Of a stretch of DNA of 5,801 nt, positions 1 through 5,142 are shown one piece after another (within the stretch, counting starts at the first letter, position 1; every line of letters starts with the position of its first letter). The notes under the pieces were generated by a model that saw nothing but the letters and a program-made list of their open reading frames with translations, had not been told where the DNA came from and made no database searches. The DNA is from Bacillota bacterium. Its GTDB lineage: Bacteria > Bacillota > Limnochordia > Limnochordales > ZCTH02-B6. The translations under genes were made by a program, and so were the position numbers. The stretch is from contig PKQR01000136.1 of assembly GCA_017578085.1 (NCBI GenBank), positions 1-5,801 of the forward strand, in the 5' to 3' direction.

Positions 1-375
1 AAACCCGAGGAAAACGATGATGGCCCCAAGGCCGAAAGGTTCGCCGCGCCCAAAAAGCTGCGCCAGGGTGGCGGCTGCACCCACAACGGCCAGGCCCAGC
101 ATGGCCTGGCCGGTGGCCCGGGTCGGTGCCGGTTGCCGCCCGAGGAAAAGCAGCGCCGCCGCCAGTGCCATGGCTAAGGCGATAGGCCACGCTTGCCCTA
201 ACAGCCGCAGGCCGGTGCGGGCGGCGTCATAGGCCAGCACGTTTGTCCCCTGGCGGGACCAGGGAAGTGCGAGACCGCCCACCAGGATGATGAGTGCCCA
301 CCAAAAGGCAGTGCCCACCCGGCCGTGGACGGCCAGGGGAACCGCCGGTGGGTGGGAAACGGTTCGGACCGACAA
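1..375 (-). CDS. ABC transporter permease, N-terminal part (AfuB/Fbp-like), cut by window edge
   Basis: The gene runs off the left edge, leaving 125 codons that stay open to base 1. The proposed start is a TTG at 375-373, preceded by GGAGGT (388-383 on the minus strand) with an 8-base spacer, the usual distance; no ATG fits as well in this frame. The translation is strongly hydrophobic, with likely membrane spans near residues 24-41 (FWWALIILVGGLALPW), 62-79 (AWPIALAMALAAALLFLG), 88-108 and from 114 on. The gene lies directly downstream of a substrate-binding protein, which is the normal place for its permease. AfuB-type permeases of this transporter class are long proteins with extra N-terminal membrane spans before the duplicated transport domains, and this fragment would match that extension. 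The conserved EAA loop that contacts the ATPase would lie outside the window, so the family is inferred mainly from context. The membrane character is seen directly. Confidence 0.68.
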   Translation of the reverse strand, partial: MSVRTVSHPPAVPLAVHGRVGTAFWWALIILVGGLALPWSRQGTNVLAYDAARTGLRLLGQAWPIALAMALAAALLFLGRQPAPTRATGQAMLGLAVVGAAATLAQLFGRGEPFGLGAIIVFLGF

Positions 376-395
376 TCCATCAACCTCCGCCGGTT

Positions 396-431
396 GGCGG
401 GGGAAGGGCGCTTCCACGCCCTTCCCCCGCC
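396..431 (-). promoter_or_regulatory. Perfect 15-bp stem-loop between binding-protein and permease genes
   Basis: Bases 396-410 (GGCGGGGGAAGGGCG) are the exact reverse complement of 417-431, with a 6-base loop. On the minus-strand transcript there is no U-tract after the stem, so it does not look like a standard intrinsic terminator. The permease Shine-Dalgarno follows 7 bases later. In many binding-protein operons such a hairpin protects the 3' end of the binding-protein message or partly stops transcription, so that the binding protein is made in excess over the membrane parts. That role is inferred here. Confidence 0.7.
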
Positions 432-465
432 AGCGCCAAAGTTGCGGCAACGCCGTCAAAGGGTT

Positions 466-492
466 CCGGACGCAGCGTTAGACCGCATCCGG
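466..492 (-). promoter_or_regulatory. Second stem-loop just after the binding-protein stop codon
   Basis: On the minus-strand RNA, CCGGATGCGG (492-483) pairs with CTGCGTCCGG (475-466): ten pairs, two of them G-U, closing a 7-base loop. It begins 16 bases after the stop codon of the binding-protein gene. No run of U follows. It is weaker than the 396-431 hairpin but would stack upstream of it in the same intergenic RNA, which fits a 3'-end stabiliser or a processing site. Confidence 0.4.
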
Positions 493-508
493 CACCCTTA
501 CGCGCCGC

Positions 509-1552
509 TCAGTTGCGCGGCCGCGGTATCGGGTAGATCTCGTTGGTCCAGCGGCCGACGACGGCTTCCCGGACGGCCGGGTTGCCCCAGTGCTCGAAGT
601 CGTACGGGATGACGCGCACGTCCGAGAACCGCGGCGACCGCGGGTCCAGCGGCGTCTTGACGTTGGTGGGCAGCTGGTACGACTCGCCCCGCTGGGCGGC
701 CAGCACCTGGGCTTCGGGCGACAGCGCCCACTCGATGAAGCGGATAGCCCCCTCGCGGTTGGGCCCGTTGCGCACCAGGCTCAGGCCGCCGATCTCGAAG
801 CCCGTCCCGTCGGCCGGCGCCTTCACGGTGACGGGGAACCCTTGAATGGCGTGGTGGAGGGCGTCGTGCATGAAGGTGATGCCGATGGCCACCTCACCGC
901 GCCCGGCCAGGAGACCCGGTTCCGCGCCCGCCCGGGTGTACTGGGCCACGTTGAAGTGCAGGTCCCGCAGCAGCTTCCAGCCTTCGTCCTCACCGTAAAT
1001 CTGGAGGATGGTGGCCAGCATCGTGTAGCCCGTGCCCGACGTGTTGGGGTTGGGCATGGCGATCAAGCCCCGGTAAACGGGCGCCGTCAGGTCCTTCCAG
1101 GTGCGGGGGATGGGCAAGCCCATGCTGTTGAGCATCTGCTCATTGACGGCCCAGCCCAGGATGCCGGCGTACAAGGGCAGGTACGTCTCCCCGGTAACCT
1201 CGCGGAACGCGGGGATCAAGTCATCCCAGGAAGACGGCTTGTAAAACTCCGTCAGCCCTTCCCGGAAGGCGATCAGGTGGGGATCGCCCGTCCCGCCGAA
1301 CCACACGTCAAAGGTCGGGTTGTCCTTTTCCGCCCGCAGGCGAGCCAAGCCCTCGCCGCTGCTCAGGCGGATGTACTCCAGGTTGATGCCGGTGGCTTTG
1401 GGGAACTCCTCCTTGATGACGTCGCACCAGACGACGCTGGGGCTGCAGAGGACCGTGACGGTCCCTTGCGCCCCCACAGCCGGAGCAAGGATCAGGCCGG
1501 CGAGCATAAGCCACGCTGCCGCCAGATAAGTCCTCCGTGCCAGCTTGGTCAA
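509..1552 (-). CDS. Periplasmic/secreted substrate-binding protein of an AfuA/Fbp-type ABC transporter
   Basis: The product (347 aa, usual length for the family) is a solute receptor that hands its ligand to an ABC importer. The chosen start is TTG at 1552-1550, with AGGAGGT at 1567-1561 and an 8-base spacer; the open frame continues upstream to 1798, but that extension is Cys/Arg-rich and precedes the signal peptide. Residues 1-28 form a signal peptide: basic TKLARR, a hydrophobic core, and a probable AVGA|Q cleavage site. There is no lipobox. The mature part has family hallmarks: FDVWFGGTGDP near 81-91, NPNTSGTGYT near 168-177, GRGEVAIGITF near 218-228 and GFEIGGLSLV near 251-260. C36 and C43 are the only cysteines and could form a disulfide. 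Relatives bind ferric iron, 2-aminoethylphosphonate or hexose phosphates (AfuA). I see no adjacent Tyr pair of the FbpA iron type in the C-terminal lobe, so iron is not the favoured ligand. A LacI/CcpA-type operator lies 59 bases upstream. Confidence 0.9.
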   Translation of the reverse strand: MTKLARRTYLAAAWLMLAGLILAPAVGAQGTVTVLCSPSVVWCDVIKEEFPKATGINLEYIRLSSGEGLARLRAEKDNPTFDVWFGGTGDPHLIAFREGLTEFYKPSSWDDLIPAFREVTGETYLPLYAGILGWAVNEQMLNSMGLPIPRTWKDLTAPVYRGLIAMPNPNTSGTGYTMLATILQIYGEDEGWKLLRDLHFNVAQYTRAGAEPGLLAGRGEVAIGITFMHDALHHAIQGFPVTVKAPADGTGFEIGGLSLVRNGPNREGAIRFIEWALSPEAQVLAAQRGESYQLPTNVKTPLDPRSPRFSDVRVIPYDFEHWGNPAVREAVVGRWTNEIYPIPRPRN

Positions 1553-1855
1553 TTGCTTCGACCTCCTTGTTGATTTGTCGCAGAACCCGGTTTCCCGGGA
1601 ACGGCGCCCGACGTAAGCGCTTACACACCGGCAACCGGCCACCTTCCCCCCGGTGCCCCGCGCAGAGTACGGGCAAGAAGCGTCAAGGGTACCGTTTTCA
1701 GAAACCCAGACTATCCAAATACATTCAACGGCTGCCCGAGATACCCTCTTGTCGCGTGGACATGGCTGGCCCACGGCGCCGGTTTCGCCGCACCGCAAGG
1801 ATCTGCACGGCCGAGCACGAACCTAGGTGCGATCAAGGTAGCGAAGGGGTTGGCC
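1553..1855. other. Divergent intergenic region between the transporter and HAD genes
   Basis: These 303 bases separate the leftward transporter operon from the rightward HAD gene. They hold the Shine-Dalgarno of the binding-protein gene (1561-1567, minus) and the palindromic operator at 1611-1626. A TTGACG (1686-1681, minus) resembles a -35 box but has no matching -10 at normal spacing. I find no convincing promoter for the plus-strand HAD gene, although its promoter should lie here. No RNA gene or convincing small coding region was seen. Confidence 0.6.
1611..1626 (-). promoter_or_regulatory. LacI/CcpA-family operator (cre-like) upstream of the binding-protein gene
   Basis: The core GTAAGCGCTTAC at 1613-1624 is a perfect 12-bp palindrome centred on CG, the hallmark of LacI-family operators. 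Read on the minus strand, GTGTAAGCGCTTACGT fits the cre consensus WTGNAANCGNWWNCAW at 12 of 14 defined positions. It lies about 60 bases upstream of the TTG start, where a bound repressor could overlap or lie just past the transcription start. The 14-base core TGNAAGCGCTTACG recurs exactly upstream of iolD. Whether the regulator is CcpA or a pathway-specific LacI-type repressor cannot be told from the site alone. Confidence 0.68.
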
Positions 1856-2680
1856 ATGACGGACTACCGACTGCTGGTCACCGACGTGGACGGGACGCTG
1901 CTGGACCGGCGGCACCAGCTGCCTGAGGTCAACGTTGCGGCCATCCGGGACTTGAAGGCCCGGGGCGGCCGCTTTACCCTCGCCACGGGCCGCATCGAGC
2001 TGGCCGTACGCCATTTTGTCGGGGCGCTCGGGCTGGATATGCCCATGATCCTGTACAACGGGGCGCGGATCGTGGACCCCAAAACGGGCCAGTGCCTCTG
2101 GCAGACCCACCTGCCGCCCGAGTCCGTGGAGACGGCGCTGGCCATCCTCAAGGAGCTGCCCGTCGACGTCAACCTGTACTCCGAAGGGCAGCTTTACGTG
2201 GAATCCATTACCCCTGCGGTGCAGGCGCACCTGGACAAGGACAAGGTTGTCGCCAACGAGGTCGGGGACTTGCTTGAGTTCTTCCATACCCGCTGCCCCG
2301 GTCCCGTCACCAAACTGCTCATCATCGGCGAGGACCCCGCCTTCCGCGAGTTTGCCCAGGAACTGGAGCGGCGCCTGGGCAGCCCCATGCCGGTGCACCT
2401 CGTGAGCTCTGACCCCATCTACCTCGAGATGCTTCCCAAGGATGCATCCAAAGGGCTTGGCCTGCGCCGGCTCTGCCGGCTGCTGGACATTCCCCTGGAG
2501 CAGGTAGTCGCCATCGGGGACGCCCCCAACGACATTGACATGCTTGAGGCGGCGGGGCTCGGCGTGGCGGTGGCCAACGCCCATCCGGACGTACTGGCCG
2601 CCGCGGACTACGTCGCCCCGGCGTGTGACGAGGGCGCGGTGGCCCACGTCATCCGCCGCTTTTTCCTTCACGGCGAATAA
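1856..2680 (+). CDS. Cof-type HAD hydrolase (sugar/metabolite phosphatase)
   Basis: A 274-residue cytoplasmic, Mg-dependent phosphatase of the HAD superfamily, Cof (IIB) subgroup, whose members typically remove phosphate from sugar phosphates, nucleotides or flavin. All motifs are present: motif I DVDGTLLD with nucleophile D10 and acid D12; motif II LATGR with T44; motif III lysine K199 in DASKGLGL; motif IV GDAPNDIDML with D222 and D226. The type C2 cap lies between about residues 85 and 190. Length is normal and the C-terminus looks complete. Start ATG 1856 has GAAGGGG at 1843-1849, six bases away; a TTG at 1850 would leave no room for this site. The gene is divergent from the transporter operon and is followed at once by an ATPase remnant, then by iolD on the same strand. 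The substrate cannot be read from the sequence; context suggests a sugar or polyol phosphate. Confidence 0.93.
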   Translation: MTDYRLLVTDVDGTLLDRRHQLPEVNVAAIRDLKARGGRFTLATGRIELAVRHFVGALGLDMPMILYNGARIVDPKTGQCLWQTHLPPESVETALAILKELPVDVNLYSEGQLYVESITPAVQAHLDKDKVVANEVGDLLEFFHTRCPGPVTKLLIIGEDPAFREFAQELERRLGSPMPVHLVSSDPIYLEMLPKDASKGLGLRRLCRLLDIPLEQVVAIGDAPNDIDMLEAAGLGVAVANAHPDVLAAADYVAPACDEGAVAHVIRRFFLHGE

Positions 2681-3064
2681 GGATCTACGACCGCACCTTG
2701 TCGGGGGGGCGAGCGCCAGTCGGTGGCCATCGCCCGCGCCATCTACTTCGGCGCCAAGGTCCTCATCCTCGATGAGCCCACCAGCGCCCTGGGGGTCAAA
2801 GAGGCGGGCATCGTGCTGCGCCACATCGCCCAGGCTCGGGCCCAAGGGCTGGCCGTCATCTTTATCACCCACAACGCCCACCACGCCTTGGCCGTCGGCG
2901 ACCGTTTCACCGTCCTCAACCGCGGCACGAGCTACGGCACCTTCGCCAAGGACGAAGTGAGCCGGGAGGTGCTCCTGTCGATGATGGCGGGCGGCAAGGA
3001 ACTGGAAGAGCTCTCCGAGGAGCTCCAGGAGTTGGCCCGCGCCGGGCGGGACGCCAGCGGTTGA
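2681..3064 (+). pseudogene. Remnant of a sugar (CUT2-type) ABC transporter ATPase, 5' deleted and frameshifted
   Basis: Homology begins right after the HAD stop codon with IYDRTLSGG (2683-2709) in one frame, then continues in another frame from GGERQSVAIARA (about 2705) to a TGA at 3062-3064. The switch falls in a run of seven G (2703-2709); six would keep LSGGERQ in one frame. What remains is the signature LSGG, Walker B VLILDEPTSAL, the D-loop region and the switch histidine in ITHN, followed by a Glu-rich tail (KELEELSEELQELARA). The Walker A P-loop and Q-loop are absent, and there is no room for them, since an intact gene ends at 2680. The GVKEAG sequence after the D-loop and the AIYFGAKVLILDEP stretch resemble the single-domain ATPases of ribose/xylose/inositol-type importers. 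Without Walker A it could not bind ATP as a transporter subunit. A short product could start at GTG 2723, but there is no reason to think it is functional. Confidence 0.85.
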
Positions 3065-3125
3065 GCCCAATTCGCAACGCCCGCAAAGTTGCGCGCTTTA
3101 AGCCGCGAATCGCTCCCGTAAGAGA

Positions 3126-3149
3126 GGAATCCGAGGGAATGCATGGAAT
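3126..3149 (+). repeat. Three GGAAT direct repeats upstream of iolD
   Basis: GGAAT occurs at 3126-3130, 3136-3140 and 3145-3149, spaced 10 and 9 bases apart, about one helical turn. The first and last read GGAATCC. The spacing would place all three on one face of the DNA, next to the operator at 3160-3175. It could be a second regulator site or chance; no known inositol regulator motif is recognised in it. Confidence 0.3.
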
Positions 3150-3159
3150 CCTCGCACAT

Positions 3160-3175
3160 ATGAAAGCGCTTACGG
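3160..3175 (+). promoter_or_regulatory. LacI/CcpA-family operator (cre-like) upstream of iolD
   Basis: The site ATGAAAGCGCTTACGG contains the palindrome AAGCGCTT centred on CG and matches the cre consensus WTGNAANCGNWWNCAW at 12 of 14 defined positions. It ends 22 bases before the chosen iolD start, so a bound repressor would probably sit at or downstream of the transcription start and block elongation or initiation. It shares TGNAAGCGCTTACG with the operator of the binding-protein gene (read there on the minus strand). No clear -35/-10 pair was found between 3065 and 3160. Confidence 0.68.
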
Positions 3176-3197
3176 ATTCATGGAAGGTGGGATGGCG

Positions 3198-5063
3198 ATG
3201 AAGACGGTGCGGATGACGGTAGGCCAGGCCATCGTGCGCTATCTGGCTCGTCAATACGTGCTGCGCGACGGCGTCGAGCAGCCCTTTTTCGCCGGGGTGC
3301 TGGGGATTTTCGGCCACGGCAACGTGACCGGCCTCGGCCAGGCCCTGGAGGAACTGGGCGATCTCACCTACTATCAGCCCCGCAACGAGCAGGCGGCGGT
3401 GCACATCGCGGCCGCCTACGCCAAGATGAAAAACCGGCTCCAGACCTTCGCCTGCACGTCGTCGGTGGGTCCCGGCGCGACCAACATGGTCACCGGCGCT
3501 GCGGCGGCCACCATCAACCGCCTCCCGGTTCTGCTTTTGCCCGGCGACATCTTCGCCAACCGGATTCCCCATCCGGTGCTGCAGCAGCTGGAGTACTTCG
3601 GCAGCCAGGATGTGAGCGTCAACGACGCCTTCCGGCCGGTTTCCCGGTACTGGGACCGCATCTACCGGCCCGAGCAGCTCTTGTCGGCTTTGCCGGAGGC
3701 GATGCGGGTTCTCACCGACCAGGCCGAGACGGGCGCGGTGACGCTGGCCTTGCCCGAGGACGTGCAGACCGAGGCCTACGACTTCCCCGCCCACTTCTTT
3801 GAAAAGCGCGTCTGGCGCATCCCGCGGCCGGTGCCCCCTGAAAGCGAACTGGCGCTGGCCGTAGAGATGATCCGGCAGGCCCAGCGGCCCCTCATCATCG
3901 CCGGCGGCGGCGTCCTCTACTCCGAAGCGTCGGCGGTGTTGGACCGGTTTGCCACGGCGCTTGGCATCCCCGTCTGCGAAACCCAGGCGGGCAAGGGCAG
4001 CCTCCCGTGGGATCACCCGTTCAACGTGGGTGCCATCGGCGCCAACGGCGGGCTGGCCGCGAACCGTCTGGCCGCCCGGGCCGACCTGGTGATCTGCGTG
4101 GGCACGCGCCTGTCCGACTTCACCACCGCGTCCAAGACGGCGTTCCAGCATCCGGACGTGCGCTTCATCGGCATCAACATCGCGGCCTTCGACGCCTACA
4201 AGCACGGGGCGCTGCCGCTGGTGGGCGACGCCCGGGAAACCTTGGCGGCGCTGCTCGCCCGGCTCGCGCAGGCCGGCGGCACGGACGCCGGGTACCGCCA
4301 GGAGGTGGCGCGGCTCAAGGCCGAGTGGGACGCGGAGGTGGACCGGCAGCGTTCCCGCACCTCCGAGAAGGGGCTTACCCAGCCGCAGCTCATCGGCATC
4401 GTCAATGAAGCGTGCGGGCCCAAGGACGTGGTGGTCAACGCCGCGGGCAGCATGCCGGGGGATCTCCTCAAGCTGTGGCGGACGCGGGATCCCAAGGGGT
4501 ATCACCTGGAGTACGGCTACTCGACCATGGGCTACGAGATCCCCGGCGGCCTTGGGGTCAAGATGGCCGCGCCCGAGCGGGAGGTCTTCGTCCTGGTGGG
4601 CGACGGCAGCTACCTGATGATGAACACCGAGATCGTGACCTCCATCCAGGAGGGCTACAAGCTCATCGTCATCGTCGTGGAAAACGGCGGCTTCCAGTCC
4701 ATCCACGGCTTGCAGACGTCCTCGGGGACGCCGTCCTTCGGCAACGAGCTGCGCTACCGCGACGCCAAGACGGGCCGCCTGGACGGTGAGTACTTGAGCA
4801 TCGACTACGCCGCCAACGCCGCGAGCATGGGGGCCATCGCCTACAAGGCCACGGACGAGGCGTCGCTGCGGGAGGCCCTCGAGAAGGCGCGGCAAGCTGA
4901 CCGCACCGTGGTCATCCACGCGGTGGTGGACCCGGCGGTCCGGGTGCCGGGCTACGAGAGCTGGTGGGATGTGCCCATCGCTGAAGTCTCCGGCGAGGCC
5001 AGCGTGCAGCAGGCCCGGGCCGCATACGAGGAAGCCCGGCGCAAGCAGCGCTTCTACTACTAA
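3198..5063 (+). CDS. iolD: 3D-(3,5/4)-trihydroxycyclohexane-1,2-dione hydrolase (IolD), ThDP enzyme
   Basis: IolD opens the ring of trihydroxycyclohexane-1,2-dione to give 5-deoxyglucuronate in myo-inositol catabolism; it is a cytoplasmic thiamine-diphosphate enzyme of the acetolactate synthase fold. At 621 residues it has the family length. The N-terminal pyrimidine-binding domain has the catalytic glutamate E64 in PRNEQAAVH and the family segment FAGVLGIFGHGNVTGLGQAL (31-50). A central domain (about 210-360) follows, then the pyrophosphate domain with GDGS at 468-471 and the Mg-ligand asparagine near N496 (ENGGF). The C-terminus is intact. ATG 3198 is preferred over the upstream in-frame ATGs at 3180 and 3192: AAGGTGGG (3184-3191) is six bases from it, and MKTVRMTVGQA matches the usual IolD N-terminus. 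A LacI/CcpA-type operator lies just upstream, and iolB follows as the next enzyme of the pathway. Confidence 0.97.
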   Translation: MKTVRMTVGQAIVRYLARQYVLRDGVEQPFFAGVLGIFGHGNVTGLGQALEELGDLTYYQPRNEQAAVHIAAAYAKMKNRLQTFACTSSVGPGATNMVTGAAAATINRLPVLLLPGDIFANRIPHPVLQQLEYFGSQDVSVNDAFRPVSRYWDRIYRPEQLLSALPEAMRVLTDQAETGAVTLALPEDVQTEAYDFPAHFFEKRVWRIPRPVPPESELALAVEMIRQAQRPLIIAGGGVLYSEASAVLDRFATALGIPVCETQAGKGSLPWDHPFNVGAIGANGGLAANRLAARADLVICVGTRLSDFTTASKTAFQHPDVRFIGINIAAFDAYKHGALPLVGDARETLAALLARLAQAGGTDAGYRQEVARLKAEWDAEVDRQRSRTSEKGLTQPQLIGIVNEACGPKDVVVNAAGSMPGDLLKLWRTRDPKGYHLEYGYSTMGYEIPGGLGVKMAAPEREVFVLVGDGSYLMMNTEIVTSIQEGYKLIVIVVENGGFQSIHGLQTSSGTPSFGNELRYRDAKTGRLDGEYLSIDYAANAASMGAIAYKATDEASLREALEKARQADRTVVIHAVVDPAVRVPGYESWWDVPIAEVSGEASVQQARAAYEEARRKQRFYY

Positions 5064-5142
5064 GGAGGCGCGCCGGGATGACCGCTCTGGACATGACCGC
5101 CCTAAACGGGAAGGAGGGCGCGAGCCGATGACGGCACTGCAC
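5062..5142 (+). repeat. Imperfect tandem duplication of the iolB translation start region
   Basis: Two segments 50 bases apart (start codon to start codon) align over about 30 bases: AAGGAGGCGCGCCGGG followed by ATGACCGCTCTGGAC (5062-5092), and AAGGAGGGCGCGAGCC followed by GATGACGGCACTGCAC (5111-5142). Each carries a Shine-Dalgarno, a GC-rich spacer and an ATG followed by codons for TAL. A third ATG-ACC-GCC-CTA copy lies at 5093-5104 without its own Shine-Dalgarno. The pattern suggests a small duplication of the start site. Confidence 0.6.
5078..5131 (+). CDS. Possible 17-codon mini-cistron coupled to iolB
   Basis: An ATG at 5078 follows a good Shine-Dalgarno (AAGGAGG, 5062-5068, 9-base spacer) that overlaps the iolD stop codon. 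It encodes MTALDMTALNGKEGASR and stops at TGA 5129-5131, overlapping the iolB ATG as ATGA, the usual arrangement for translational coupling. The peptide begins like IolB itself (MTAL), in line with its origin by duplication of the start region. It is unlikely to have a function as a peptide; if translated, its main effect would be to deliver ribosomes to iolB. It is too short for coding statistics to help, so this remains a candidate. Confidence 0.35.
   Translation: MTALDMTALNGKEGASR

Noticed and set aside
198..383. 61-codon minus-strand frame starting near the permease Shine-Dalgarno
   Set aside because: The other minus-strand frame from TTG 375 stays open to the window edge and encodes clear membrane spans; this one is Pro/Trp/Ser-rich and has no such character.
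590..1573. 327-codon open frame on the plus strand opposite the binding-protein gene
   Set aside because: It is antisense to a clearly recognised gene and has a shadow-type composition (Gly, Arg, His, Val, Gln).
1658..1686. TTGACG as a -35 box for the binding-protein promoter
   Set aside because: No acceptable -10 hexamer lies 16-18 bases downstream; the nearest candidate (TACTCT) is only 11 bases away.
1553..1798. Upstream extension of the binding-protein reading frame to 1798
   Set aside because: The extra 82 codons are rich in Cys and Arg, come before the signal peptide and run through the operator palindrome; the TTG at 1552 with AGGAGGT is a far better start.
2678..2725. Readthrough of the HAD stop codon to make a HAD-ATPase fusion
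   Set aside because: The downstream ATPase frame is the same as that of HAD, but this has a one-in-three chance, the stop is TAA, and the bridging codons match neither family.
1823..3070. Long open frame on the minus strand opposite the HAD gene
   Set aside because: It mirrors conserved plus-strand coding in a GC-rich genome, is rich in Gly/Val/Arg/His/Asp, and crosses gene boundaries; it shows no recognisable domain.
3073..3093. Stem CGCAAC/GTTGCG after the ATPase remnant as a terminator
   Set aside because: Only 6 bp with a 9-base loop and no T-run after it; too weak to call.
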